From positions 1 to 16,272 of the forward strand of contig BNVT01000021.1 in NCBI GenBank assembly GCA_025998295.1: a stretch of DNA of 16,272 nt, in the 5' to 3' direction. Below, one piece after another: positions 8,023 through 15,791 of this stretch. Source of the stretch: Endomicrobiia bacterium. GTDB lineage: Bacteria; Elusimicrobiota; Endomicrobiia; Endomicrobiales; Endomicrobiaceae. The notes under the pieces were generated by a model. That model ran no database searches. It had not been told where the DNA came from and saw nothing but the letters and a program-made list of their open reading frames with translations. A program made the translations under genes and the position numbers. Each line of letters starts with the position of its first letter. Position 1 is the first letter of the stretch.

Positions 8023-8260
8023 TCATCACGCTACATCCCAACTTAAACTTGCTAGTGCAACACCTGCAACTGACTCTTGCAAGCAAACATCAAATAAGAA
8101 GTTAATCTGTGTCGGAGTCGTTATGTTCTCTCATAAACAAATAGAAAGCTAAATATTGGTAGTTTCCATTTGCTTGCAACGAGGATTAATGCTTGATACA
8201 GGGGGCAAGGGACAACGAAAGGGTGAAATTAACAGCTATTAAAACCAATAATTTTTCCAT
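8023..8260 (-). pseudogene. Remnant of a secreted protein gene
   Basis: ATG at 8258-8260 opens a 24-codon frame (8186-8260) reading MEKLLVLIAVNFTLSLSLAP. This looks like a signal peptide (Lys, hydrophobic core, small residues) and ends at TAA soon after. Further along the same strand, about 8029-8122 stays open in another frame with QESVAGVALASLSWDVA and then meets two TGA stops at 8023-8028. I infer one exported-protein gene broken by frameshifts and stops. The family is not recognised. The remnant overlaps the region that should hold the promoter of the M23 gene. Confidence 0.4.
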
Positions 8261-8411
8261 TTTAAGACTTTTAAGTGATTTGATTGCACAAACACGTATG
8301 GGTTTTTAGAGAGATCCTCCTTGTTATTTTCAAGGCTTTTACATTCATCTTTATCATTTCTTTTATTTTAAGTTTTTTTGGGTCATCGTAAAGAAAGTCG
8401 TTATAATAAAT
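8261..8411. other. rny downstream spacer
   Basis: No gene is seen. On the - strand an AAGGAGG at about 8318-8324 has no start codon at the usual distance, so it may be an orphan ribosome-binding site of a lost gene. No GC-rich hairpin followed by a T run is visible downstream of rny, so I cannot place a terminator. Confidence 0.4.
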
Positions 8412-9968
8412 TTATTTAGCTACATCCTGGGCGCGTGTCTCTCGTATAACTATAATTTTAATTTGCCCTGGATATTCAAGATCTTGTTCAACTTTTTTTG
8501 CTATATCATGAGCTAAAATCTGTGCCTGCTTATCATCTATCTCTCCGGGTTCTACTAGTATTCTTACTTCTCTTCCTGCCTGTATAGCATATGCCATTGA
8601 AACACCACGAAATTCTTTTGCAACTTTTTCAAGTTTTTCAAGGCGTTTTAAATAATGCTCTACAGACTCTCTTCTTGCACCCGGTCTTGCAGCAGAAATT
8701 GCATCTGCAGCAGCTATAACAAAAGCTTCAGGGCTCGAAGGAGATTCTATACCTTCATGATGAGATAAAATTGCATTTATCATTTTCGGAGATTCACCAT
8801 ATCTTCTAGCTACATCAGCAGAAATTTGGTGATGAGTGCCTTCAACTTCATGATCGACAGCTTTACCTATATCATGCAACAATCCTGCTTTTTTACAAAA
8901 CATTACATCAAGACTAAGCTCTCCGGCTATAGCGCCTGCAAGCCATGTAACTTCCAACGTATGCTGTAATTGGTTTTGTCCATAGGAAGTTCTGTACTTT
9001 AACTTTCCAAGCAATTTAATAATTTCAATGTTAAGCCCAGGAACGCCCGCATCAATCATAGCTTGTTCTCCGACTTCTTTAAGATGTTGATCCATTTCTC
9101 TTCTAACTTTCTCAACAACCTCTTCGATTCTTGCCGGATGAATTCTACCATCGATAATCAATTTTTCTAAAGCAATCTTTGCTATTTGTCTTCTGATTCC
9201 ATCAAACGCTGAAATGGTTATAGCCTCAGGGGTATCATCAACTATCAAATCAACACCTGTTTGCTGTTCAAAAGCTTTTATGTTTCTTCCTTCTCTTCCT
9301 ATAATTCTTCCTTTAACCTCATCGTTTGGAATTTGTACTGTCGATGTGGTGGTATCTGCAGTATGATCCGCAGCTATACGTTGTATTGCAATTGAAAGAA
9401 TTTCTTTAGATTTTCTATCTGCATTTTCGCGTGTTTCTTGTTCAAGTCTCTGAGCTAAAATGGCAGCGTCTTGTTTTGCTTCTTTTTCCATTTCGCTTAC
9501 AAGAATTTTCTTCGCTTCTTCTCTTGACATACCGGAGATTTTTTCAAGAATCTTTCTCTGCTCTTCTTTTGCTTTATCAATTTCAGCAGATTTCACGGCA
9601 AGAGACTGTTCTTTGGAAGCAATATTTCTTTCTTTGGCTACCAAATCTCTTTCTCTTCTATCAAGCGCATCTATTCTGCGGTCTAAATTTTCTTCGCGCT
9701 GATTTACTCTGTTCTCCAGATTCTGAACAGATTGTTTTCTCTCTCTTATTTCATGTTCAAATTCCTTCCTTTCTTTGTCAACTATCAACTTTGCATCTAA
9801 AAGAGCTTCTTTTGTCTTGGCTTCCGATATAATTTTTGCTTCCTTTATAATTCTTCCCGAAATATGCTCTGCTGATTTAGCATTTAATTTTGCATAAATA
9901 AAACGAACAACATATCCTATAACCAAACCAGCTAAAGTAGCTGCAACAATCACCGTAAAGTTTTCCAT
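8412..9968 (-). CDS. rny: Ribonuclease Y
   Basis: RNase Y is a membrane-anchored endoribonuclease that starts mRNA turnover. The 518-residue length is typical. Residues 5-27 form the N-terminal membrane helix. Residues about 30-200 are a long charged coiled coil. The KH RNA-binding domain has [13 protein letters not shown] at 218-230. The metal-dependent HD domain shows [12 protein letters not shown], with His365-Asp366, and extends to about residue 430. AAGGAG lies seven bases before the ATG. The gene is last in the run zapB-like, zapA, rarA, cyclo-ligase, rny, starting 17 bases after the cyclo-ligase stop. It appears complete, with all expected motifs intact. Confidence 0.97.
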   Translation of the reverse strand: MENFTVIVAATLAGLVIGYVVRFIYAKLNAKSAEHISGRIIKEAKIISEAKTKEALLDAKLIVDKERKEFEHEIRERKQSVQNLENRVNQREENLDRRIDALDRRERDLVAKERNIASKEQSLAVKSAEIDKAKEEQRKILEKISGMSREEAKKILVSEMEKEAKQDAAILAQRLEQETRENADRKSKEILSIAIQRIAADHTADTTTSTVQIPNDEVKGRIIGREGRNIKAFEQQTGVDLIVDDTPEAITISAFDGIRRQIAKIALEKLIIDGRIHPARIEEVVEKVRREMDQHLKEVGEQAMIDAGVPGLNIEIIKLLGKLKYRTSYGQNQLQHTLEVTWLAGAIAGELSLDVMFCKKAGLLHDIGKAVDHEVEGTHHQISADVARRYGESPKMINAILSHHEGIESPSSPEAFVIAAADAISAARPGARRESVEHYLKRLEKLEKVAKEFRGVSMAYAIQAGREVRILVEPGEIDDKQAQILAHDIAKKVEQDLEYPGQIKIIVIRETRAQDVAK

Positions 9969-9985
9969 ATCTCCACTCCTTAATT

Positions 9986-10573
9986 TTAATGACTTTTCAA
10001 GATCTGTCTTTCAGTAACAATCATACCAACCGGTATATCGTGTTTTCCGATTGGAAGTTTTTTTGTAATTTGAAAATCATAAGCAAGCGCTATTGTCTTC
10101 GATATTGGCACGCTTTCAAGCCACCTATCATAATAGCCTTTGCCATAACCTATTCTATAACCTAAAACATCAAAAACGACACCTGGAACAAAAACCAAAT
10201 CAATATCGTCTTTTTCAACAATATCATTGAGATTTATTTCCGGCTGTCTTATACCATAGACAAGTTGGCATGCATCTTCAAGTCTTGAAATTTTTACAAC
10301 TTGCATTTGTTTGTCTATAGTATTCTTTAACGCCGGAACAGTAACAATTTTACCTTCTTTAATAGCAGACGTTATCATTGAGCCAGTCGCAACTTCAGAG
10401 CCGCAAGATAGGTAGAACATAACTGTTCTTGCCTTTTTATACGTAGCAAACATCTCAATCTTAGCAAAAATATCGACGCTGTAAGCCACTACCGAAACCG
10501 AATCCATTCTATTTCTTAAAGATAAAAATTCAGTCCTTACTTTTCTTTTTTCTGATTCCAAGTAGTCGCTCAC
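9986..10573 (-). CDS. fau: 5-formyltetrahydrofolate cyclo-ligase
   Basis: This cytoplasmic enzyme converts 5-formyltetrahydrofolate to 5,10-methenyltetrahydrofolate using ATP, returning a storage folate to one-carbon metabolism. The 195-residue length fits the family. The diagnostic C-terminal part is present: VFVPGVVFD followed by [15 protein letters not shown], the nucleotide/folate loop. The N-terminal [15 protein letters not shown] is the usual basic helix. The start is GTG at 10573, chosen because GGGAG lies six bases upstream; this makes the gene overlap the end of rarA by 44 bases. In E. coli the orthologue (fau, ygfA) lies next to zapA and the 6S RNA gene, which agrees with the order seen here. 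Confidence 0.95.
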   Translation of the reverse strand: MSDYLESEKRKVRTEFLSLRNRMDSVSVVAYSVDIFAKIEMFATYKKARTVMFYLSCGSEVATGSMITSAIKEGKIVTVPALKNTIDKQMQVVKISRLEDACQLVYGIRQPEINLNDIVEKDDIDLVFVPGVVFDVLGYRIGYGKGYYDRWLESVPISKTIALAYDFQITKKLPIGKHDIPVGMIVTERQILKSH

Positions 10574-11849
10574 GAATTCTCCCTTCGCAACCTTCTTCTG
10601 TCGGACTGTAAAGTTCGACAGGATCAGTCCAGTAATCTTGTTCTACATAATGCCCTTCAAAATCATGCGGATATTTATATCCCTGTCCGTGTCCAAACTT
10701 TTTGCAATCGAGATTTGCATCCTTTAAGTGATTAGGAAGATTTCTGGCTTTACCATTTTTAACTTCAGATAAAGCTTTCTCGATAGATAAATAAGAAGCA
10801 TTTGATTTAGGAGCGCATGCAACATAAATCGCCGCTTGAGCTAAAATAATTCTTGCCTCAGGCATTCCTATAAATTCAACCGCACTAAAAGCAGAAACTG
10901 CTAAGGTTAAAGCCATAGGATCTGCCATACCTACATCTTCAGAGGCGCAAATTACAATTCTTCTTGCAATAAAACGAGGATCTTCACCCGCTGCAAGCAT
11001 TTTTGCCATCCAATAAATGGCTGCGTCAGGATTAGTGCCTCTCATAGATTTAATAAACGCAGATATATGATTGTAATGAGCTTCTCCTGCCCGATCATAT
11101 AAAATAGCTCTTTTCTGCATCGATTCCTGCGCTATGTCAATATCAAAAATTCTTGTACCGCCATCGTCAACTTTTGTTGAAAGAACTCCTATCTCAAGAG
11201 CGTTGAGAAGTTTTCTGGCATCTCCTTGAGCGTTTACAAGCAAATGTTCTTTTGCCTCATCAGACATTTTAACTTTATAGTTTCCGAGCCCTTTTTCTTT
11301 ATCCTTTAGAGCCGCTTCCATAATTGATAAAAGAGCTTCTTTCTCCAAAGGTTTAAACTCAAAAACTGTACTTCTTGAAATAATCGCAGCATTTATATAA
11401 AAGAACGGATTCTCTGTTGTTATTCCAATTAAAGTTACTGTTCCTCTTTCAACATCAGGAAGCAATGCGTCTTGCTGCAAACGATTAAAATGATGAATCT
11501 CATCAAGCATAAGAATAGTCTTTTTGCCTGATGTCTCTGCTCTTGCTTTTGCCGCATCTATTATTTTCCTTATATCTGCTATACCTATTGTTACAGCATT
11601 TGCTTCTTCAAAATACGACTTTGTTTTTAAAGCAATAATTTTTGACAATGCGCTTTTGCCTGTACCGGGAGGTCCGAAAAAAATTACAGACCCAAGGTTA
11701 TCAGCCTCTATCGAACGGCGTAAAAGTTTACCGTTTCCGAAGATGTTATCCTGTCCCATAAATTCCTCAAAACTACCGGGAGCCATTCTTGCAGCCAACG
11801 GCTTGTTATTCTGATTTGCTACATTTTCAAAAAAATTTGTTTGTTTCAC
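10530..11849 (-). CDS. rarA: Replication-associated recombination protein A (RarA/MgsA AAA+ ATPase)
   Basis: RarA is a clamp-loader-like AAA+ ATPase that acts at stalled replication forks. Walker A is GPPGTGKS (59-66 from this start), Walker B LMLDEIHHF (from 113) and sensor 1 ITTEN. The C-terminal signature GYKYPHDFEGHYVEQDY is present. The start is GTG at 11849, giving 439 residues, close to the usual family length. The longer frame to ATG 11936 would add a Cys/Arg-rich segment unlike RarA that lies inside the structured RNA at 11853-12008, so I reject it. A GGA nine bases before the GTG is the only candidate ribosome-binding site, and it lies in the 3' arm of that RNA's closing stem. The cyclo-ligase gene overlaps the 3' end. 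Confidence 0.93.
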   Translation of the reverse strand: MKQTNFFENVANQNNKPLAARMAPGSFEEFMGQDNIFGNGKLLRRSIEADNLGSVIFFGPPGTGKSALSKIIALKTKSYFEEANAVTIGIADIRKIIDAAKARAETSGKKTILMLDEIHHFNRLQQDALLPDVERGTVTLIGITTENPFFYINAAIISRSTVFEFKPLEKEALLSIMEAALKDKEKGLGNYKVKMSDEAKEHLLVNAQGDARKLLNALEIGVLSTKVDDGGTRIFDIDIAQESMQKRAILYDRAGEAHYNHISAFIKSMRGTNPDAAIYWMAKMLAAGEDPRFIARRIVICASEDVGMADPMALTLAVSAFSAVEFIGMPEARIILAQAAIYVACAPKSNASYLSIEKALSEVKNGKARNLPNHLKDANLDCKKFGHGQGYKYPHDFEGHYVEQDYWTDPVELYSPTEEGCEGRIRERLLGIRKKKSKD

Positions 11850-11852
11850 AAT

Positions 11853-12008
11853 AAAAATCCGCGATGCCGTTATTTTTAATCGATTCAATGTCCATCTTTT
11901 CAAGACTAAGATACAGCGACATATGCCCACAAGCACACACTCGGCTGTTGTTCTTTAAAATAGACTTATAGAAATAAACCGACCAAAACATCACCAACAC
12001 CGCAGATT
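11853..12008 (-). ncRNA. ssrS: Candidate 6S RNA (RNA polymerase regulator)
   Basis: The transcript strand folds by hand into one fully nested rod. The closing stem pairs 12008-11996 with 11856-11868 (13 pairs, G-U included). The next stems pair 11984-11976 with 11878-11886 (9 pairs) and 11965-11957 with 11890-11898 (9 pairs). Then comes an asymmetric bubble (8 and 14 nt), a 5-bp stem (11948-11944 with 11913-11917) and an 8-bp apical hairpin (11940-11933 with 11919-11926) with a 6-nt loop. The 3' end runs into UUUUU. 6S RNA has this shape, long closing stem, central bubble and apical stem, and imitates an open promoter bound by RNA polymerase. Position supports it: E. coli ssrS lies between zapA and fau, and B. 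subtilis bsrA lies near rarA. Ends are approximate; no covariance search was possible. Confidence 0.78.
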
Positions 12009-12009
12009 A

Positions 12010-12037
12010 AATATAAAAAATATTTCAATTTGTACAA
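12010..12037 (-). promoter_or_regulatory. Possible sigma70 promoter for the 6S RNA candidate
   Basis: On the - strand TTGTAC (12037-12032) and TATATT (12015-12010) are 16 bases apart, overlapping the end of zapA. The -10 box matches consensus at five of six positions; the -35 box is weak. Transcription would start around 12003-12005, within the 5' arm of the closing stem. The region is AT-rich, so chance matches are easy. Confidence 0.4.
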
Positions 12038-12321
12038 TTAACTTCGTCTAATTGTATAATGAAGTCTCTAATTTTTTTTTCATAATTATTTGAAATACTT
12101 TCCTGTAAATCTTTTAATTTGAGCAGTTCTGCTGCAATTTTTACAGCCGTCAAAGCCGCTATTTTCTGCGTGTCGGGGACGTTAATATTCTCACTTTTCA
12201 CCTCCATCCACTGCTCATTTACAAAATTTATCACTCTGCTAAAGCTCAATTCATCTATATCATCTATATTAAACTCTATGTCTCTACCCATAATTCTTTC
12301 GGAGGTTGCGGTCATAATCAT
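12025..12321 (-). CDS. zapA: Cell division protein ZapA
   Basis: ZapA is a small cytoplasmic protein that bundles FtsZ filaments at the division ring. The 98-residue product has the family core PDTQKIAALTAVKIAAELL, followed by a C-terminal coiled-coil helix (LKDLQESISNNYEKK). An N-terminal beta-rich part (GRDIEFNID) precedes it. The start ATG at 12321 overlaps the upstream stop (ATGA) and has AAGG five bases upstream; a second ATG at 12315 is possible. It forms an operon with the coiled-coil gene before it and lies just upstream of the 6S RNA candidate, the arrangement found in E. coli. Confidence 0.9.
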   Translation of the reverse strand: MIMTATSERIMGRDIEFNIDDIDELSFSRVINFVNEQWMEVKSENINVPDTQKIAALTAVKIAAELLKLKDLQESISNNYEKKIRDFIIQLDEVNCTN

Positions 12322-12548
12322 GAAACCTTCGCCGTATCAATTTTTTTTATAATTCTTTCAATTTTTACAACCGCTGCCTCTGTATTTTTCCTTAACACTA
12401 AATACTCGCCAAATTGTCTCTTGTTACGTTCATTATCTTTTCTTAAATACTCTACTTCCAACTTCAATTTATTATTTTCATCAGTAATTTTTTTTAACTT
12501 TTCCGCTGTTTTTTTAACTTTTACAGCCAAAATATCAATATTCTCCAT
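12318..12548 (-). CDS. Small coiled-coil protein, ZapB-like division factor
   Basis: The 76-residue product is almost entirely predicted coiled coil by eye: repeated Leu/Ile/Val at heptad spacing in VKKTAEKLKKITDENNKLKL and onward, with dense Lys/Glu. No membrane segment or signal is present. A short coiled-coil protein translated directly before ZapA, with a 4-base overlap, matches ZapB-type partners that link to FtsZ through ZapA. Coiled coils are poor family markers, so the name rests mainly on context. The ATG follows a near-consensus -10 box by only six bases, so the mRNA is probably leaderless. Confidence 0.75.
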   Translation of the reverse strand: MENIDILAVKVKKTAEKLKKITDENNKLKLEVEYLRKDNERNKRQFGEYLVLRKNTEAAVVKIERIIKKIDTAKVS

Positions 12549-12554
12549 AACTTC

Positions 12555-12583
12555 ATTCTATAATTTGCCTATAGAATTGTCAA
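12555..12583 (-). promoter_or_regulatory. Sigma70-type promoter of the zapB-like/zapA operon
   Basis: On the - strand a perfect -35 box TTGACA (12583-12578) is followed after exactly 17 bases by TAGAAT (12560-12555), five of six matches to the -10 consensus. The start codon of the zapB-like gene begins six bases after the -10 box. Initiation at the usual distance would fall on or beside that ATG, giving a transcript without a leader or ribosome-binding site. Confidence 0.8.
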
Positions 12584-12612
12584 TGCACTGTAGAATCTCA
12601 TAACACATTGGA

Positions 12613-12834
12613 CTAATTGGCATTAAAGATAGCCAAAGAATAATGAAGCGGCGTTTTGTAACTCAAGTTTTTGTGTCGCCGTTTGATATTATACCAGTTT
12701 AAGTAATCTCGTATCCGCTCTTTTGTCTTACTGCAATGCTGCATAATACAATCCTCATTACATAAACAAACTTGGTTTCTCCAAAAACCCCATTGTTTTT
12801 CTGTTTTTAGGTTTTTTGTCTGACTTTTTTGCAA
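12613..12834 (-). pseudogene. Transposase C-terminal remnant (DDE integrase core, IS481/IS3 type)
   Basis: The last part of this frame reads KTKERIRDYLNWYN then IKRRHKNLSYKTPLHYSL. This is the tail of rve-type integrase cores in IS481/IS3-like transposases (YxxxYNxxRxHxxLxxxTP). The catalytic Asp and Glu segments that should lie upstream are missing. The first 30 or so residues (MQKSQTKNLKTEKQ...) do not look like transposase and run into a short inverted-repeat element at 12774. The gene is therefore a 3' stub and not functional. Confidence 0.7.
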
Positions 12835-12920
12835 ATTTTAAAATTTTTCCGTCAAGACATAAAAGGCACTTTTTTGTTCTATATTTTTTTGATAAATCTT
12901 AGGATGTTTTTGGAGAAACC
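12774..12920. mobile_element. Short 147-bp element with 15-bp terminal inverted repeats (A)
   Basis: The segment starts GGTTTCTCCAAAAAC (12774-12788) and ends with its exact reverse complement (12906-12920). The interior is very AT-rich and has no reading frame. Size and perfect termini fit a MITE-like or deleted insertion sequence. Similar termini bound 15655-15788. No target-site duplication is evident. It abuts the transposase stub, so it could be an internal deletion product, but relatedness to that transposase is not shown. Confidence 0.5.
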
Positions 12921-13022
12921 CTGTAGTAAAACAGATAGAACTTATGTCTTACGCCATCTTTTTAACAAAAACTTGTCTTCTTTTTTGTTACGGTGCAACT
13001 TGAAGTGATTTAACTACAACCC
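12921..13022. other. Spacer downstream of the EFR1 gene
   Basis: No gene is seen. On the - strand an AACAAAAA/TTTTTGTT inverted repeat lies about 12963-12988. It could end transcription from mnmG-EFR1 but lacks G-C pairs, so I do not call a terminator. A short - strand piece (HFKLHRNKKEDKFLLKRWRK) may be more transposase debris. Confidence 0.3.
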
Positions 13023-13826
13023 TCATTTTTTGACGCAGAGGAACCACCTTTTCATTTCCTCATCAGTTAGTGCTCTATATGTTTTTCTTATAAGAAAAAA
13101 TTTTATTGAATGCCAAGGACAATATGATATACATCTCATACATAGTTGACATCTTCTTCCGGAGAAAACAGGATAATTATCCTTTGATAAGATGTTTTTA
13201 ACAGGACATATTTTAGCGCAAAGCCCACAGTTGGTGCATCTGCTTTTGGTTGTATTAAATTTTGCAATTCTTTGGAAGATATTTCCTTTCCATCTATTTA
13301 CTATAAAACCCGATATTGCAAAACACGTTTGGAAAAATAAATTTGTTTTGCCAGGATTTGGAGCGCCAGTGACAAGTTTATTTGCAAAGTGCTCCATTTG
13401 CTTATACGCTTTTTCTCTTTTTGCCACGTTCTTTTGTTCTTTTTGCACTGCAATAAAATTATTTGGCATTAAAAAGCCACAAGAACCTATTAGAGAGTAT
13501 CCTTTGTTTTTAAGAATATGTCCAAAGTTTGCAGCAGCATTTAAATAAGAACTTCCCATGGTTGCAAATGTAAAAACTTCCGTTCCGATTGTATTTGGTA
13601 AATCATTTATAAAGCTTCTTACTACCGGAAATGTATTCCAGCAAGCTATCGGAAAACCTATCCCTATGGTATTTGATAAGTTAACTTTTTTCGGGTCAGT
13701 TTTTGTAATATCGTTAACGTTGACTATACAATTGTTATTTTTTAATGTCTTGGCAATTGTTTTTGCCGCAAGTAATGTATTACCCGTTCCTGTAAAAAAA
13801 TAAATATCAACTATTTTTCTTCTCAA
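13023..13826 (-). CDS. EFR1-family flavodoxin/ferredoxin fusion protein
   Basis: The 267-residue product is a cytoplasmic electron-transfer protein. The N-terminal half is flavodoxin-like, with the FMN phosphate loop TGTGNT at 12-17 and the conserved MGSSY near 90. The C-terminal part holds two 4Fe-4S clusters: Cys197, 200, 203 and 207 (CTNCGLCAKICP) and Cys226, 229, 232 and 236 (CQLCMRCISYCP). All eight ligands are present. The start is TTG at 13826, overlapping the mnmG stop by four bases (TTGA), with AGGAG upstream; the next residues RRKIVDIYFFTGTGNT fit the family start. Such proteins occur in anaerobes, and the redox partner is unknown. Co-translation with mnmG is implied by overlap, not by a known functional link. 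Confidence 0.9.
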   Translation of the reverse strand: MRRKIVDIYFFTGTGNTLLAAKTIAKTLKNNNCIVNVNDITKTDPKKVNLSNTIGIGFPIACWNTFPVVRSFINDLPNTIGTEVFTFATMGSSYLNAAANFGHILKNKGYSLIGSCGFLMPNNFIAVQKEQKNVAKREKAYKQMEHFANKLVTGAPNPGKTNLFFQTCFAISGFIVNRWKGNIFQRIAKFNTTKSRCTNCGLCAKICPVKNILSKDNYPVFSGRRCQLCMRCISYCPWHSIKFFLIRKTYRALTDEEMKRWFLCVKK

Positions 13827-15601
13827 AGTTTTTTTGACTCCTCTCTTTTTCGTTTTTCAAGATAAATTGTAAGAATCGCTATATCAGACGGTTTGACTGC
13901 ATGTATTCTAGAAGCTTGTCCTATAGTTTGTGGACGCACTTCCATAAGCTTTTGTTTTGTCTCGGAAGAAAAGGAATCAACTTTACTGTAATCAAAATCT
14001 TCAGGGATTTTACGATCTTCATTTTTCTTCATTTTATTTGCCATCCTATCTTGAATCTCTATGTAACCTTCGTATTTTTTATGTATAAAAACTTCTTCAC
14101 CTATTTTTTCAAAAGACCATGGAGATAAATCTTTATCGGTAGGTAAATTGTCGGTGTTGTTTTCATATACATCTGCGAGAGTATTTCTATACAGCTCAAA
14201 TTTTTCATATGCTTTATCCGATATAAGTCCTATTGAACGACCTATATCCATAAGTCTTAAGTCGGCGTTATCGTTTCTTATAGAAAGTCTGTACTCTGCT
14301 CTAGATGTAAACATCCTGTAAGGCTCATCCACACCTTTTGTAGTTATATCGTCTATAAGTATTCCGACATAAGATTCATTTCTTCCAAGTATAAGAGGAG
14401 CTTTACCCAAAACTTTAAGACTTGCGTTTACACCAGCTACAAAACCTTGAGATGCCGCTTCTTCATAACCAGTAGTTCCGTTTATTTGCCCACCTAAGAA
14501 AAGATTTTCGACGGTTTTTGTTTCTAAAGATTTTTTAATTTGTAATGGACTTGAATAGTCGTATTCAATGGCATACCCGTATCTTATAACTTTTGCATTT
14601 TCAAGACCGGCTATCGAGTTTATCATTTTCTGCTGAAGATCAAAGGGAAGACCTGTGTAAAGACCATTAAGATAGACTTCATTTGTATTGTATCCTTCCG
14701 GCTCGACAAATATGTGATGGCTTGTTTTTTCAGGATAGCGTTCAATCTTTTCTTCTATAGCAGGACAATATCTTGGACTTTTACTGTTTACTTCTCCTAT
14801 GTTGATGGAAGAAAGACCAAGATTATCTCCAACTATTTTATGAGTATTAGGATTTGTATATGTAAGCCAACACGGAAGTTGTTTTAAGGTTACTCTCCAT
14901 TGTTTAACTTCTGTAAAATGAGAGAATGGTTTTGGCTTTTCATCACCAAGCTGTTCTGTCATTTTTGAATAATCTATTGAAAGGGTATTAATTCTTGGAG
15001 TTGTGGTTGTTTTAAATCTACCTAGCGTTAAACCGCAATCTTTGGCAAGTGATATTGAAAGATAAGATGCAGATCTTTCGTTAAATCTTCCACCGTCAAA
15101 ACGCATTTTGCCAAGATGTATTGCGCCTTTCAAGAACGTTCCGGTGGTTACTACTACTGCATCGGCGTTTATTGTTTCCCCGGTAAGTATTTTTACACCA
15201 CACACTTTTCCATTTTTTACTATTAGCGATGTTGCTTCAGATTGTAATATTTCAAGATTAGACTGATTTTGTAAAGATCTTGACATTAGAACAGAATAAA
15301 GTTCTTTATCGCACTGGGCTCTTGGCGACCATACTGCAGGCCCCCTTGAACTGTTTAACATTTTAAATTGTAACCCTGCGTGATCTGTTATCTGGCCCAT
15401 TTCTCCGCCCATGGCGTCGATTTCTCTAACCATTTGTCCCTTTGCGATTCCTCCGATTGCCGGATTACAAGGCATTCTTGCTATTGAATCTACATTTAGT
15501 GTAAGCACAAGCGTTTTTAATCCCATTCTTGCACATACTAAAGAAGCTTCGCAGCCTGCGTGCCCTGCTCCAATTATCACTAATTGATATTTCCTTTCCA
15601 T
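13823..15601 (-). CDS. mnmG: tRNA uridine-5-carboxymethylaminomethyl modification enzyme MnmG (GidA)
   Basis: MnmG is an FAD enzyme that, with the GTPase MnmE, installs the 5-carboxymethylaminomethyl group on wobble U34 of certain tRNAs. The 592-residue product has the FAD-binding GAGHAGCEA at 11-19, the PCNPAIGG segment with Cys45 and SSRGPAVWSPRAQ. It also has GGQINGTTGYEEAASQG, and the C-terminal MnmE/tRNA-binding region ends near VRPQTIGQASRIHAVKPSD. Length is slightly below the usual 600-630 but all parts are present. AAGGA lies about nine bases before the ATG. MnmE is not in this window. A possible promoter lies 48 bases upstream at the edge of a short mobile element. Confidence 0.98.
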   Translation of the reverse strand: MERKYQLVIIGAGHAGCEASLVCARMGLKTLVLTLNVDSIARMPCNPAIGGIAKGQMVREIDAMGGEMGQITDHAGLQFKMLNSSRGPAVWSPRAQCDKELYSVLMSRSLQNQSNLEILQSEATSLIVKNGKVCGVKILTGETINADAVVVTTGTFLKGAIHLGKMRFDGGRFNERSASYLSISLAKDCGLTLGRFKTTTTPRINTLSIDYSKMTEQLGDEKPKPFSHFTEVKQWRVTLKQLPCWLTYTNPNTHKIVGDNLGLSSINIGEVNSKSPRYCPAIEEKIERYPEKTSHHIFVEPEGYNTNEVYLNGLYTGLPFDLQQKMINSIAGLENAKVIRYGYAIEYDYSSPLQIKKSLETKTVENLFLGGQINGTTGYEEAASQGFVAGVNASLKVLGKAPLILGRNESYVGILIDDITTKGVDEPYRMFTSRAEYRLSIRNDNADLRLMDIGRSIGLISDKAYEKFELYRNTLADVYENNTDNLPTDKDLSPWSFEKIGEEVFIHKKYEGYIEIQDRMANKMKKNEDRKIPEDFDYSKVDSFSSETKQKLMEVRPQTIGQASRIHAVKPSDIAILTIYLEKRKREESKKL

Positions 15602-15648
15602 ATAACAGGATCCTTCTTTAAAATTATTAATAAATTTGTCAGGGATAT

Positions 15649-15678
15649 AGTATAGGGCGTCTCTAAAAACTTTAACAA
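15649..15678 (-). promoter_or_regulatory. Possible mnmG promoter at the edge of element B
   Basis: On the - strand TTGTTA (15678-15673) and TATACT (15654-15649) are 18 bases apart. The -10 box matches five of six consensus positions and the -35 four of six. The -10 box ends exactly where the terminal repeat of element B (15655-15788) begins, so the -35 box and spacer belong to the element. The leader would be about 40 bases. Confidence 0.4.
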
Positions 15679-15788
15679 GTTACTGTTGCTAGTCTTTAGT
15701 TTTGGTACCCGATGAGGAGATATCTTAAACGAGGTTAGCATGGTAAATACAGAAACCCGTAAAAACCACGGGTTTTTTAGAGAAACCC
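15655..15788. mobile_element. Short 134-bp element with imperfect terminal inverted repeats (B)
   Basis: The left end is GGGCGTCTCTAAAAAC (15655-15670). The right end (15772-15788), reversed, is GGGTTTCTCTAAAAAAC; they differ at two positions and one A. The right end is close to the terminus of element A (GGTTTCTCCAAAAAC), suggesting one family. The interior has no transposase and includes a terminator-like hairpin. No target-site duplication is visible. Confidence 0.45.
15753..15778 (+). terminator. Intrinsic terminator-like hairpin
   Basis: AAACCCGT (15753-15760) and ACGGGTTT (15768-15775) form an 8-bp stem with a 7-base loop, followed by further T on the + strand (six T in a row from 15773). 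On the - strand the stem is followed by only three T, so + is the likelier direction. No + strand gene precedes it here, so it may be cargo of element B. Confidence 0.5.
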
Positions 15789-15791
15789 AAC

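Noticed and set aside
11850..11936. Extended rarA start at ATG 11936
   Set aside because: The extra residues are unlike RarA, exceed the family length and overlap the structured RNA.
11827..11991. 54-residue - strand ORF with VCACGH, overlapping the rarA start
   Set aside because: It lies almost wholly within the 6S RNA candidate; the nested helices and gene order explain the sequence better than a small protein.
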